NCBI RefSeq assembly: GCF_014274465.1
Contig: NZ_CP060394.1
Location: forward strand, 806,001 to 870,000
DNA length: 64,000 nt
Origin: Alloacidobacterium dinghuense
GTDB taxonomy: Bacteria; Acidobacteriota; Terriglobia; Terriglobales; Acidobacteriaceae
Reading direction: 5' to 3'
The notes under the pieces were generated by a model. That model did not search any database. It was not told the DNA's origin and saw nothing but the letters and a program-made list of their open reading frames with translations. The translations under genes and the position numbers were made by a program. Positions 26,217 through 36,096 of this stretch are shown here, one piece after another (positions within the stretch are counted from its first letter, which is position 1; each line of letters starts with the position of its first letter).

Positions 26217-28862
26217 TCAGAAGTTAAACCGCATGGCCACCTGCATCCTTCGCGGAGGATACGCGCTCGTCACTTGGCCAAAGTCTTCACTGCCTTCGAC
26301 GGTATCAACGAACGATCCATTTGGATGATTCAGCACATTGAATGCTGAAGCCGAGAGACCAATCGTCGGGCTCTTGTCCAGTTCCTTCGGATGCAGCTTG
26401 AAATCGTATCCCCAGCGCAAATCTAGATCGGCATAATCCGGTCCAATCTCAGAGTTGCGTGGCACGCCATCGGGACGAGCGTTGAAGAGGTTTGTGCCGT
26501 AGGCGTCCTCACCAGTCGTAATGGTCCACGGCTTGCCGGTATTGGCGAAGATGCCTACGCCAAGATTCAGCAAGTGCTCGGGGTTGAACATGCCATAGAA
26601 GCCGAAGTGATGCCGCTGTTCCCAATCCGCCGGGCCCCATTCCGCGCTCGGCTCATATTGGTTCTGCGGAAACCAGTAGATGCCGCTGGTGTTATTTCCA
26701 TAATGGCTCCATGTGTACCAGGCAAAGCCGGTGAAGTATTTGTTAAAACGTCCACGATAGTTGATGTCCAGAGCCGTGCCGTTCTGTTCGCCCTCGGACT
26801 GAATCTGCCGCAGCTGCGATACGTCAGCATCGGGACGCTCTGTGTAGTCGGGTGGCAGCGGAGCATTGATGTCCACCGAACGAAAGAGGTTCACCCCGCG
26901 ATTGACGCGGCCACCGATCGAAATCGTACCTTTCTCGCCGACTTTTCGATCAATGGAAAGACCATAGTTGATCTGGTAAGGCGTTTTCAGATTCGGCGCG
27001 CGTTCGACGAGCGATGGCGGCAGCGCAGCCAGATTGGCGCAGTCTTGGATGGGGTTGCAGAGCGGCTGTTGCTTCGAGGAGACCTGCAGCAACCGCAGCG
27101 CAGCATATTCATAGCGCGCAAGGTCGGCCAGTGGTCCGGAACCGGTGCGGTCGTAATAGATGCCGCCGCCGCCACGCACCACCATCTCGTGCTCCTTGTT
27201 GAGGACGAGCGCAAAGGACAAACGGGGCGAAAAGTTGTTCACGTCACTGCCGAGAAAGTTCTGCCAGTCGTAGCGAAGACCCGGAGTGAGCGAGAACCTC
27301 GACGTCAGCTTGATCTGGTCCTGAAAGAAGCCGCCAACCTCCTGCTGGTGATAGACAAAGCGAGTCTGGCCCTGCTGAATCGAGAAGCCCGAAGGAATTC
27401 CAGCCTGGTAGTTCTGGATGGCGGTAGCGATGAGCGTTCCGTCTGCCGCATAGGTTGGACCATAAGTATAAGTACCTGCGGAATTGGTATGGTCTTCCAG
27501 GACGCGACGGCTCAAGTGCGGCAGGTTGATGCCAAACTTCATGTTGTGCGGTCCCTTTGTCCAGGAGACCATTTCGTTGGCGCGCAGGTTGTATTCGGAA
27601 CGCACCTGCTCATCCTGCGCGCTGCCGCCGGTAAAGTTACCCTGCACGCTGACCTTGGGCGCGTCTGTAGCGTTTGAAATCGGATCGTAACTTCGCTCCA
27701 ACACGATCGACGCTTGATTCAGGATCGACGGGGAAGCGATGTAGTCGTCATGAAGGATGACGTCGTCCTCACGCGTTTCTGTGTTGTACCCAGCTTCGGG
27801 TAGTGTTTGGTTGCCGACACCTTGGTTGGTATTTGTTGCATCCTGAAAGGCGTACATGATGGATGCAGAGTTCTTGTCGTTGAACTGGTGTCCCACGCGC
27901 AAGGAGAATTCCGTGTCTCGCGTGGGAGCAGCCACGTTCTCGTTGAATATGCCGTTGGGGTTGTCCTGTGTCGGGACTACGTTTGCGTTCACGACTGCGT
28001 AAAGATCTTCTTCAGCGCGATTGAACGAAAAGAGGAACGATGAATTCTTCGCATGCCAGAGCGGTCCCGTTAGGTTGCCCTCGTAGATGCGGCGCTGTTC
28101 TGGCGGTTTGCTCGGGGCGAAATCGTTCTGCGCATTCAGAGCGGCATCGCGAAACAGAAAATTGAATTGGCCGTGATACGCGTCCGCGGCCTGCTTGGTG
28201 ATGATCTCAATCTGTCCCCGCCCTGGGCGGTAGTATTGCGCCGAGTACGGATCCTGATTGATATGTACTTCCTGCACGGCTGAAGGAGAGACTAATGCAC
28301 GGTTTGCTTCGACACCATCCACCATTAGACCTGTTCCAGCAGTCGAACCCTGGCCCGCGTCTAGGAAGTTGCTCATTGCAGTCACATAATCGTTATCGAA
28401 AACGGGCATCGCTTTCAGGTCGTCCGCGCTCAAAACGGCGGTGTCGCCGTTTTCATCGGAGGCCGTCAAATCCACATCCGTATTCCCATTTACCTCAACC
28501 TGGGTCACAGCGGCGGCGACAGAAAGGGCGAAGCTTAGCGGAGATCCGGCCGTTGCTCCTACGTGGATATGCTGCGTAGCGGTCTGGAATCCCTGCAAGC
28601 TGACAACGAGCGAATAATCGCCCTTCTGCGGAGGTTGAATGCGAAAGTTTCCTGTCGAGTCCGTGGTTGCGGTAACCAGTGCCGCTCCTGTTGCATCGGT
28701 GAGCTGCACCTGGGCGCCAGGGATGATCGCTCCTGTGGTGTCCGCCACCGTTCCGCTGATCGTTGCGATCGCTGAACTGGCAACTGGGGCCGCAGGAGTA
28801 TCGACCGCGGCATGGGCGATTGGCGAGACAAGAAGGGCAGAAAGAAAGGCAGTGCGCAGCAA
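26217..28862 (-). CDS. Oar-like TonB-dependent receptor with carboxypeptidase-regulatory N-terminus
   Basis: Outer-membrane protein of about 881 residues: signal peptide (LLRTAFLSALLVSPIAHA), a carboxypeptidase-regulatory beta-sandwich (ISGTVADTTGAIIPGAQVQL), a plug domain (LSADDLKAMPVFDNDY, GTGLMVDGVEANRALVSP, GRGQIEIITK) and a ~22-strand barrel ending in AMRFNF with a terminal aromatic. The start is TTG at 28862 with AAGGAGA 7 nt before it; the upstream open frame is not signal-like. Such receptors are expanded in acidobacteria and import or bind glycans or proteins. Facing the GH31 gene, it may take up oligosaccharides, which is inference. Confidence 0.88.
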   Translation of the reverse strand: MLRTAFLSALLVSPIAHAAVDTPAAPVASSAIATISGTVADTTGAIIPGAQVQLTDATGAALVTATTDSTGNFRIQPPQKGDYSLVVSLQGFQTATQHIHVGATAGSPLSFALSVAAAVTQVEVNGNTDVDLTASDENGDTAVLSADDLKAMPVFDNDYVTAMSNFLDAGQGSTAGTGLMVDGVEANRALVSPSAVQEVHINQDPYSAQYYRPGRGQIEIITKQAADAYHGQFNFLFRDAALNAQNDFAPSKPPEQRRIYEGNLTGPLWHAKNSSFLFSFNRAEEDLYAVVNANVVPTQDNPNGIFNENVAAPTRDTEFSLRVGHQFNDKNSASIMYAFQDATNTNQGVGNQTLPEAGYNTETREDDVILHDDYIASPSILNQASIVLERSYDPISNATDAPKVSVQGNFTGGSAQDEQVRSEYNLRANEMVSWTKGPHNMKFGINLPHLSRRVLEDHTNSAGTYTYGPTYAADGTLIATAIQNYQAGIPSGFSIQQGQTRFVYHQQEVGGFFQDQIKLTSRFSLTPGLRYDWQNFLGSDVNNFSPRLSFALVLNKEHEMVVRGGGGIYYDRTGSGPLADLARYEYAALRLLQVSSKQQPLCNPIQDCANLAALPPSLVERAPNLKTPYQINYGLSIDRKVGEKGTISIGGRVNRGVNLFRSVDINAPLPPDYTERPDADVSQLRQIQSEGEQNGTALDINYRGRFNKYFTGFAWYTWSHYGNNTSGIYWFPQNQYEPSAEWGPADWEQRHHFGFYGMFNPEHLLNLGVGIFANTGKPWTITTGEDAYGTNLFNARPDGVPRNSEIGPDYADLDLRWGYDFKLHPKELDKSPTIGLSASAFNVLNHPNGSFVDTVEGSEDFGQVTSAYPPRRMQVAMRFNF

Positions 28863-28971
28863 GGCGGAATCTCCTTCAAGCGAAAATAGGACTTGCAGAA
28901 TTTGCCAGTGGTCGAACCAGTGCGAGTCCGTTTTCAGAATGCTAAATAGACGTTTCACTTCCGAAAACGAT

Positions 28972-29664
28972 TTATTTTTCCATCTTCGCAGTATCCAGCG
29001 CAGAAATCCAGTCTTTCGGAAAATCGGCCAAATAATCGGATGGTATGGATTCCACCGTGTGAGAGGAGAGACCATAGCGGCAGCCGATTGCCCAGGTTCT
29101 GGCCCGCCGCGCCGTCAGAATATCCACGTCGGAGTCGCCAACCATGACGGTCTCTTCAGGCTGTACTCTCGCTTCACGGATTAGAGTGGTCAGTCCTTCG
29201 GGGTCCGGCTTTTTGGTCGCAAAACTGTTTCCGCCGTAAATCCGAAAGAAATAAGGACTCAATCCCAGGGCCTCGCAGATGGCTTCGGCTGGTCGAACGG
29301 GCTTGTTGGTTAGCACCGCGAGTTGCCGCCCTGTTTTCAGGACGTCGAGCGCAGCAAACACCCCGTCGTAGACGTACGTGTAATCCAGCTTGTGTATCCG
29401 GTAGTGATTCAGGAAGGAGGTCAGTGCGCTTTCTACGAACTTCTCATCGTCAGGATCGCCGAGCGCGCGGCGGACCAGCATCCCGGCGCCATCGCCAATG
29501 TACTCGGAGATAATCTCTTCCGGGAGCGGCTGGCGATCGAACTCCGTGAGCATTGCGTTGATGGAGTTGGTGAGGTCTTTGCGCGAATCGATGAGCGTGC
29601 CATCAAGATCAAAAACAATCAGTCGAATTTTGTCCGCAGGAATGGGCTTTGGTTCATGCGCCAT
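28972..29664 (-). CDS. HAD-superfamily phosphatase, phosphoglycolate phosphatase-like
   Basis: Cytoplasmic phosphatase of 230 residues. HAD motifs: DLDGTLIDS (nucleophile and acid Asp), VLTNKP (motif II Thr), KPDPEGL (motif III Lys) and VGDSDVDILTARRA (motif IV). The helical cap after the first motif is of the Gph/PpaX type. Substrate could be 2-phosphoglycolate or another small phosphoester. Same strand as the MATE gene, 18 bp downstream of it, so probably co-transcribed. Confidence 0.9.
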   Translation of the reverse strand: MAHEPKPIPADKIRLIVFDLDGTLIDSRKDLTNSINAMLTEFDRQPLPEEIISEYIGDGAGMLVRRALGDPDDEKFVESALTSFLNHYRIHKLDYTYVYDGVFAALDVLKTGRQLAVLTNKPVRPAEAICEALGLSPYFFRIYGGNSFATKKPDPEGLTTLIREARVQPEETVMVGDSDVDILTARRARTWAIGCRYGLSSHTVESIPSDYLADFPKDWISALDTAKMEK

Positions 29665-29682
29665 AGATCCAGTGTAATGGCG

Positions 29683-31113
29683 TCAGATCTTCTGTTGCTT
29701 CCAGCGGCCACGACGGAAGAGAAGCACGCTTGCGCCAGCAATGGAACACTCCGAGAGGACGATCGCGAGGAACACGCCGAATTCGTGCATGCCAACTCTA
29801 AACGAAAGCCACCAGGCCAGCGGAATTTGCAGCATCCAGAAACCGAAGAAGTTCACAATGGTCGGTGTGATCGTATCTCCGGCGCCATTGAATGCCTGCA
29901 GCATCACCATGGCGTAGGCGTATCCGATGTTTCCGTAACTTAATATGCGAAGCGCCGTAGCGGCAATCGGGACCACTGCGGGGTCCTGAATGAAAAGACT
30001 CACAGCCGGCGTCGCAAAGAAGACAAAGAAAATGCCGATGCTTCCGAGGAAGATCACATTGTAAAGACCCGTGCGCCATACTGACTTTTCTGCCCGGTCC
30101 GGCTTCTTGGCGCCCAGGTTCTGCCCAACCAAAGTAGCAGCAGCATTACTCAATCCCCACGACGGCAGAATGATGAAGATAAGGATGCGGATGGCGACGG
30201 TGTATCCAGCAAGAGCGCTTGCGCCGAAGAACGAAATGATGCGCACCATAGCGATCCAGCTCGTGTGTGCAATGGCAAACTGTAAAATCCCGGTGATCGA
30301 TACACGCACCAGCCGCCACAATACGTCGAGATGAATTCGAATGTGTCGCATCATCACATGAATGCGTTCTGTACCCTTCAGCAGTCGATAGATCTGATAC
30401 AGCACTCCGATGCTGCGGCCTGTAAACGTTGCTAGCGCAGCGCCCGTCACTCCCAGCTTTGGAAATGGCCCGAGGCCGAAGATGAGGCACGGATCGAGAA
30501 TGAGATTGATAATGTTCGACACCCAGAGCAGGCGCATCGCAATGGCCGCATCGCCCGCCCCGCGAAAAATCGCGTTATTGAGGAAGAGCATGACGATCGC
30601 CCCGCAACCTCCTAACGCAATTCGCGCGTAGCCTGAACCCGTGGCAACAAGCTCCGGCGATGCTCCCATGAGTTGCAGGAGGCGCGGCGCAAAGACAAAA
30701 GAAGGAATTCCGATCGCCAGAGAAATCAGCAATCCGAGGAAGATTGCCTGCACGCCTGCGATCGCAGCGTTTTCCGGATCTTTCTCGCCAATGCGGCGCG
30801 CGACCATCGCAGTAGTCGACATGGCCAGGCCAATGCCAACCGCAAACACTAGCGACAGCAGCGATTCGGTCAGGCCCACGGTTGCCACTGAATTTGCTCC
30901 GAGACGACCGACCCAGAAGACATCCACGACAGCAAAGAGCGATTCCAGTACCATCTCCAGCACCATGGGAATCGCAAGCAGAATGATTGCCCGGTTCAGG
31001 TTGCCGGCTGTGTAGTCCTGATGCGAACCGCGAAGTGCCTCACGGACGGAAGCCCAAAATGACGGTTGCGCAGCACCGGCGGTTTCTGTGGCGGGTTGGA
31101 AGGAGGAGTCCAT
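29683..31113 (-). CDS. MATE-family multidrug/solute exporter
   Basis: Inner-membrane antiporter of 476 residues with 12 predicted TM helices in two homologous halves (first half from NLNRAIILLAIPMVLEMVLE, second from VSITGILQFAIAHTSWIAMV). The N-terminal Glu-bearing helix PMVLEMVLESLFAVVDVFWVG is typical of NorM-type members. Coupling ion and substrate are not clear. Divergent from the S9 peptidase gene. Confidence 0.92.
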   Translation of the reverse strand: MDSSFQPATETAGAAQPSFWASVREALRGSHQDYTAGNLNRAIILLAIPMVLEMVLESLFAVVDVFWVGRLGANSVATVGLTESLLSLVFAVGIGLAMSTTAMVARRIGEKDPENAAIAGVQAIFLGLLISLAIGIPSFVFAPRLLQLMGASPELVATGSGYARIALGGCGAIVMLFLNNAIFRGAGDAAIAMRLLWVSNIINLILDPCLIFGLGPFPKLGVTGAALATFTGRSIGVLYQIYRLLKGTERIHVMMRHIRIHLDVLWRLVRVSITGILQFAIAHTSWIAMVRIISFFGASALAGYTVAIRILIFIILPSWGLSNAAATLVGQNLGAKKPDRAEKSVWRTGLYNVIFLGSIGIFFVFFATPAVSLFIQDPAVVPIAATALRILSYGNIGYAYAMVMLQAFNGAGDTITPTIVNFFGFWMLQIPLAWWLSFRVGMHEFGVFLAIVLSECSIAGASVLLFRRGRWKQQKI

Positions 31114-31237
31114 AGATGTTTTTAGTCCGAGTGCTGGCGCAATCGGCGTTTTCTGTGCGGCCGTGAACCGACAAACCTTCCAGCGAGTGTACAGGTAATT
31201 CGTGACGGCTTGGTCAAATTCGTTACAGTCTCACGGT

Positions 31238-33313
31238 ATGCTCAAAGGCATGCGTTCAAGGCACGCTCTCATCCTGCTCACTTCTGTGATTATTGGGGTT
31301 TCGACATCAGGTTCAGTCGCGCAGCAAACGCGCTTTCCAACCAATGAAGATTTGCGCCATACGCGTGCCATTAGTCAGCCGCGGCTCTCGCCCGACGGGC
31401 AAAGTGTGCTCGTGCAGGTTGCAGATGCGACTGCCGATGGGGGCCGCACACATCTGTGGCTGGTCGACATCAAACAGAATTCTTCACGCCAGCTCACGTA
31501 TTCTCCCGAGTCTGACAAGCGTGGCGAGCATAACGGAGAGTGGATGCCGGATGGGAGCGCCGTTCTATTCCTGGCCAAGCGCGGAGAGCATACGCAGCTA
31601 TATCGCCTGCCGATGGAGGGTGGCGAGGCGCATCCTTATTCGTTGAAAGTAGACCCGCGTGTCGATTTGTCGCAGGAGCCGGATGCGATTCCGCCGAGCC
31701 AGGAAAAATCAACTCAGAAGCAAGAGCAGGTTGAGATCGATGTAGAGCGGTTCGCTGTTTCTCCTGACGGAAGATGGATTGCGATCATCGCAAAGGATCC
31801 ACAGACTCCGGGAGAAAAGAAAGAGGAGACGGAGAAGGCCGATGCTCAGTGGGTTGATCACAATCCACATGGCGCAAGGCTCTATCTGCTCGATCCAGCA
31901 ACCGGCAAGCTGGCGAAGACGGCCATAACACCTGATGTCGAGTCTGCTTCATGGAGCGCGCAGTCCGACAAACTTCTGGTGATTGCAGAGAAGCCTGGCA
32001 ATGTTGGGGATCTTGGGCCAGCGAAGGGGGCGTGGCTCCTAAAGATAGCAAGCCCTGATCAGGCGGAGCAGGCGAAGGAGATTCCGCCATCGGTAGCCCA
32101 AGCTACATGGTCGGAGAACGGTAAGCGGCTTTATTTTCTATCGCAATCAGAGCCGGATTCACCGCCGGGCTACAACGATCTCTACGAGTTCAAATTTAGC
32201 GATGCATCGGTAAAGAGCCTTAGCCAGGGTTATGTAGGATCGATTGCTCACGAAAAGCCAATCGCGTTCGATGGCAAGGTACTGCAGCCGGTGCAGAACG
32301 GCACGAAGATATCCGTCGCTCGATTTGGCGGCAGTTCACCTGAACTCGAGAAATTTGATACATCGGTTGTTACAAATCTCGATACGAACGCGCGGCGAAG
32401 TGGATGGGTTTGGATCGGGGCGAGCAGCACAAAGCCACAAACGCTCTACTTTGTCGAGAAGCTTGGGCACACGCCGCGAGCGCTCAACCTGCCTTCCGTG
32501 ATTCCCGCAGAATGGACCGAAACACCATCGCAACTCATCCAGTGGCAGAACGAAGGGAAAACGATCGACGGCTTGCTTTATCTGCCGCCGCAAGCCAAAG
32601 ATCGCAAGGTGCCGCTGATTATCGATGTGCACGGCGGCCCAACCGGTGCATGGGAAGACGGATATTCTCCGCTCATTCCGTTTCTATTGGGGCATGGATG
32701 GGCCGTTCTCCGGCCAAATCCACGGGGAAGCACAGGCTATGGCGCTGCGTTCGCAGCTGCAAACAAGAATGACCTCGGCGGAGCCGATTTCCGGGACATC
32801 ATGGCCGGAGTCGATGCGGTCATCGCTCATAACTCAATAGATTCTGACAAGCTTGCGTTGATGGGCTATAGCTACGGCGGCGAGATGGCCGGTTTCGCGG
32901 AAGGAAAGACCAACCGATTCAAGGCGATCGTTAGCGGTGCTCCTGTGATTGATCAATACAGCGAGTACGGCACCGAGAGCAGTTCATGGTATGACCGCTG
33001 GTTCTACGGCAAGCCTTGGGAGCATGATGCCGACGCCTGGAAACAAAGCCCGCTTTCCGGGATTGGGCACGCTAAGACTCCCTTTCTTCTATTGCAGGGT
33101 GACGGCGATACTACTGACCCACTTGGGCAGAGCCTTGAGATGTATCGAGCGCTGCGTCAGGTCGGCGTTCCGGTCGATCTTGTCCGCTATCCACGCGAAG
33201 ATCACGGCCCACTCGCGGGCGGGATATTCGGTAACCCGAGTACGGAGCCCTGGCACGGCTTTGATGCTCGTCAGCGCATGGTCAAATTCTTTGAAAAGGC
33301 GTTTTCGCAGTAG
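31238..33313 (+). CDS. S9 family peptidase (prolyl oligopeptidase/acylaminoacyl-peptidase type)
   Basis: Exported serine peptidase of ~691 residues. Signal peptide (HALILLTSVIIGVSTSGSVA), an N-terminal WD40-like beta-propeller (LSPDGQSVLVQVADAT, WMPDGSAVLFLAKRG, SPDGRWIAII) and a C-terminal alpha/beta-hydrolase with nucleophile Ser in GYSYGGEMAG, acid in LQGDGDTTDP and His in REDHGP. ATG 31238 and ATG 31250 are both reasonable starts; a GTG at 31202 is also in frame but adds no signal. Probable role: periplasmic peptide degradation. Confidence 0.9.
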   Translation: MLKGMRSRHALILLTSVIIGVSTSGSVAQQTRFPTNEDLRHTRAISQPRLSPDGQSVLVQVADATADGGRTHLWLVDIKQNSSRQLTYSPESDKRGEHNGEWMPDGSAVLFLAKRGEHTQLYRLPMEGGEAHPYSLKVDPRVDLSQEPDAIPPSQEKSTQKQEQVEIDVERFAVSPDGRWIAIIAKDPQTPGEKKEETEKADAQWVDHNPHGARLYLLDPATGKLAKTAITPDVESASWSAQSDKLLVIAEKPGNVGDLGPAKGAWLLKIASPDQAEQAKEIPPSVAQATWSENGKRLYFLSQSEPDSPPGYNDLYEFKFSDASVKSLSQGYVGSIAHEKPIAFDGKVLQPVQNGTKISVARFGGSSPELEKFDTSVVTNLDTNARRSGWVWIGASSTKPQTLYFVEKLGHTPRALNLPSVIPAEWTETPSQLIQWQNEGKTIDGLLYLPPQAKDRKVPLIIDVHGGPTGAWEDGYSPLIPFLLGHGWAVLRPNPRGSTGYGAAFAAANKNDLGGADFRDIMAGVDAVIAHNSIDSDKLALMGYSYGGEMAGFAEGKTNRFKAIVSGAPVIDQYSEYGTESSSWYDRWFYGKPWEHDADAWKQSPLSGIGHAKTPFLLLQGDGDTTDPLGQSLEMYRALRQVGVPVDLVRYPREDHGPLAGGIFGNPSTEPWHGFDARQRMVKFFEKAFSQ

Positions 33314-33314
33314 T

Positions 33315-34568
33315 TCAGCGCGTCAGGCAGACAGCCAGTGTTGCCAGCAGCAGTGCCGAAGGCATTACGATAATGCCAGCCTTGAGGAAGCTCCATGCGC
33401 TCACGTGTAAGCCTTCTTTGCGGATGGCGATCAGCCAAAGAATCGTTGCGAGCGATCCTGTGACGGAGAGGTTTGGGCCGAGGTCAATACCCACCAGCAC
33501 TGCATTCCGCAGACTCCCAACGATGTGCGCCTGATGGACAGACGCTCCTGCAATCAGCCCAAGAGGAAGATTGTTGATGAGATTCGTACCCACACCGATC
33601 GTGAGTGAGGTAGCGAGGGCGGCCGCTACGGGTGGCCAGTTCACTACTGCATGCAACGCGGCTTGCGAAAGGTGAGCTGCACCGGCACGGTTCACAGCTT
33701 CAACCAGGATAAAGAGTCCAGCCACTAGAGGAATAACGCTCCACGAGATGCCTCGAATGATGGCAACTGGATTGCGGCGTTCTCTAGCGCTAATAGCCAT
33801 CACGACCACCACTGATGTAGCGAAGGTTGGCAATCCAAGATCTTTGCCTAGCGCTGAAGCAGTCAGCAGCACGACTGCAACCAGTCCAATTCCCATGAGT
33901 GCCAGTTTGCCCGTTTGAGAAAGATGGCCATTCCCGATGTTGGTTTCCGTCTCACCCCGAAGAGATTCTCTGCAATACCAGAACAGGGCAGCAAAGGTTG
34001 TGACGATCGACAGCACTGACGCGACAGCAAACATCCGGAGCCATTGAGCGAGGGGCGGCATTCCCAGATGAAATACGACCAGGTTAGCGGGATTGGAGAT
34101 GGGGAGTACAAAACTTGCGGCGTTTGCGATGAAGGCGCAGCTTAGAAGGCAAGGGAGGGGTTCAGTCTTGGCTTTCTTCACCGCCGCCAGAACGGCGGGT
34201 GTGAGTACGACAGCCGTAGCGTCGTTCGACATGAAAATTGTCACTACGGTGCCGACTACGTAAATCAATATAAACAGGCGAGCACGGGACGCTTTGGCGT
34301 GCTGAATTGCTACGGTTGCAAGCCAATCGAAGACTCCATGCGCCTGCCCCAATTGGGCCAGAATCATCATCCCGGCAAGAAACAAGTAGACATCCGTGCC
34401 CTCGAAAACAGCGTGCCGAGCGATGTTGAGAGGAACCAACCTGAACAATATCAATAGACCTGCGCCGCCGCAGACCCAAATCGCCTCTGGAATTCTCCAG
34501 GGGCGAAGCAACATCAGCGCGATAGTGAGAAAGGAAATGATCCAGATAGCAGATAAATGAAGGGGCAT
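33315..34568 (-). CDS. ArsB/NhaD-superfamily membrane permease
   Basis: Polytopic protein of 417 residues, ~11 TM helices, of the ion-transporter (ArsB/CitM) superfamily. Signature stretches include DVYLFLAGMMILAQLGQ, FMSNDATAVVLTPAVL, ANAASFVLPISNPANLVVF and a repeated-half motif TNLINNLPLGLIAGASVH. These match arsenite exporters (ArsB), but no arsR, arsC or other ars gene is nearby, so substrate is uncertain. Its stop is 1 bp from the S9 peptidase stop. Confidence 0.85.
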   Translation of the reverse strand: MPLHLSAIWIISFLTIALMLLRPWRIPEAIWVCGGAGLLILFRLVPLNIARHAVFEGTDVYLFLAGMMILAQLGQAHGVFDWLATVAIQHAKASRARLFILIYVVGTVVTIFMSNDATAVVLTPAVLAAVKKAKTEPLPCLLSCAFIANAASFVLPISNPANLVVFHLGMPPLAQWLRMFAVASVLSIVTTFAALFWYCRESLRGETETNIGNGHLSQTGKLALMGIGLVAVVLLTASALGKDLGLPTFATSVVVVMAISARERRNPVAIIRGISWSVIPLVAGLFILVEAVNRAGAAHLSQAALHAVVNWPPVAAALATSLTIGVGTNLINNLPLGLIAGASVHQAHIVGSLRNAVLVGIDLGPNLSVTGSLATILWLIAIRKEGLHVSAWSFLKAGIIVMPSALLLATLAVCLTR

Positions 34569-34950
34569 TCTTCGTCGCTTGCTTTTCCTAGTGCCTCAGA
34601 TACCTGTGAAATTTCTATCCCTTAAATAAGAAGAGTGGTTATTGTCTGATTCTCTGGCGCAAATTCTCGTAGGCAGACCTCAGCTAAGTACAGTATGATG
34701 AGGCAACTTTAATAAACCAAATAGAATTAGTGCTCTAACAGCTTCCCCAGTCGCGCTGTCCGGAGCTCCCCTTTCGTCCCTAAGTCTGTGATTGTTTTTC
34801 TACCGCGAAAGTTGTAGAGATAGCCCATCGAAGTTTGTTACCTTTGGCTGTATTTGTTGGTTACGTTGGTTAGTTCGCAGTTACCAAAGGAAATAGGGCA
34901 GTAGAGTACGAGATCGATAGCAAGCTTTTTGGGAGAAATGGATTTGACCG
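34569..34950. other. Divergent gap upstream of the cellulose operon
   Basis: 382 bp holding the promoter of the bcs operon and of the ArsB-like gene. AT-rich (GTATGATGAGGCAACTTTAA near 34695). A 7-bp inverted match CCTTTGG (34842) / CCAAAGG is visible. I see no c-di-GMP riboswitch core. A ten-codon ORF (34938-34970) overlaps the bcsQ start in another frame. Confidence 0.45.
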
Positions 34951-36096
34951 ATGGTAAACGGCGAAGGTAAACAGCACGCCTCGGCAGAAATAGATACTGA
35001 CCTGGCAAAAGACGTTGCGAATCTCTATTCATGGGCGAATGTCGAAGACGCAACCTACCTCGATTTCTCCAGGCAGCGAAAAGCGCGACATATTCAACAT
35101 ACTACCGATGTAGACATTCGGAAAAGTGAAGTGCCTTCTGCTCCCAACGTGAGTATTGAAAGTGAGGCGCAGGTCTTTGAATCCTCCATTGCGGCACCCA
35201 TAGCGGAGCCATCCATCATTGGGAAACCCATCCAGGAGAATTCCACACCTTCGGTTCCAATGAGCGCCCAGACGTCGGCAGCAGCGCCAACGCCGCAGTT
35301 GGTTGATTTGCCTGAATTGATTCCCACAACTTTTTTTGAGCCGGGCCTGACAGCGCCCGCTGAAACTCTGTCGCCCGCATTGGCGATCTATTCTCTCGCC
35401 GGTGGGGTAGGTAAGACTACGTTTTGTGCCAACCTCGGCAGAATCTTCTGTGCCACGAAGGAGAAAGTCCTGCTGGTTGATGCATCAGCGAGCGGATTGC
35501 TGCCTTTTTACTTTGGAGCTACGGATCTGCGTCCAGGATTGCGTACTTTTGTCGCTCCTGATGTGAATTACCCACCGCTCCAAGTGTTCGGTACGAATGA
35601 GATTACGAAGCCGTGGCTGGAAGAGGTGAAGGTCGCAATGCGCAAAGCACAGCGAACCATTTTCGACCTCGGGCCGGCATCCATGAGTCTGCTGCCAGAA
35701 ATCTTTGGTATGTGCGGCACAGTTCTTGTGCCTCTGTTGCCCGACCTGAATTCCATCCTTACTGTTTCGCGAATCGAGGCCTCGTTCAAAGCAATGGAGT
35801 CTTCCGGGATAGAAGTTCCTGAAGTTTTCTACCTATTCAATCGGTTTGATGATCAAGATACGATCGACCATCGGGCGCGAGCGTTGGTGGAGAGGCAGTG
35901 TGGTGACCGACTCCTGCCGCTTACGATCCGCGATGGCGCTGAGGTGGCCAAAGCGATTGCCTCCAGAATGACAGTTGCCGATCACGCTCCGGGATCGGCA
36001 GTGACCCACGACTACCTGGAACTGGCATCCTGGGTGAGAAAGCGAAGTCCGGTCCGCGCCGCGTCTAGAACGCAGGCGCGCTGGAGCGAGCGATGA
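34951..36096 (+). CDS. bcsQ: Cellulose biosynthesis protein BcsQ with BcsR/BcsP-like N-terminus
   Basis: ParA/MinD-like ATPase of 381 residues that localises or regulates the cellulose synthase. Residues ~17-45 (DVANLYSWANVEDATYLDFS) look like the short BcsR/BcsP motif, normally a separate small protein. A low-complexity linker (Ser/Pro/Glu-rich, ~50-130) leads to the ATPase: deviant Walker A SLAGGVGKTTF, VLLVDASASG, and the DLGPASMSLLPEI switch region. GGGAG at 34931 is 15 nt from this ATG and only 2 nt from another ATG (34938) in a different frame, so start usage is unusual. Last codon overlaps the bcsAB start (ATGA). Confidence 0.85.
   Translation: MVNGEGKQHASAEIDTDLAKDVANLYSWANVEDATYLDFSRQRKARHIQHTTDVDIRKSEVPSAPNVSIESEAQVFESSIAAPIAEPSIIGKPIQENSTPSVPMSAQTSAAAPTPQLVDLPELIPTTFFEPGLTAPAETLSPALAIYSLAGGVGKTTFCANLGRIFCATKEKVLLVDASASGLLPFYFGATDLRPGLRTFVAPDVNYPPLQVFGTNEITKPWLEEVKVAMRKAQRTIFDLGPASMSLLPEIFGMCGTVLVPLLPDLNSILTVSRIEASFKAMESSGIEVPEVFYLFNRFDDQDTIDHRARALVERQCGDRLLPLTIRDGAEVAKAIASRMTVADHAPGSAVTHDYLELASWVRKRSPVRAASRTQARWSER

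Noticed and set aside
33315-34568. Arsenic resistance operon
   Set aside because: The permease is ArsB-like but no arsR, arsC or arsM gene is adjacent, so only a family-level call is made.
34569-34950. c-di-GMP riboswitch before the cellulose operon
   Set aside because: No GEMM-like conserved core or tetraloop/receptor could be traced; PilZ in BcsA gives the expected c-di-GMP input instead.
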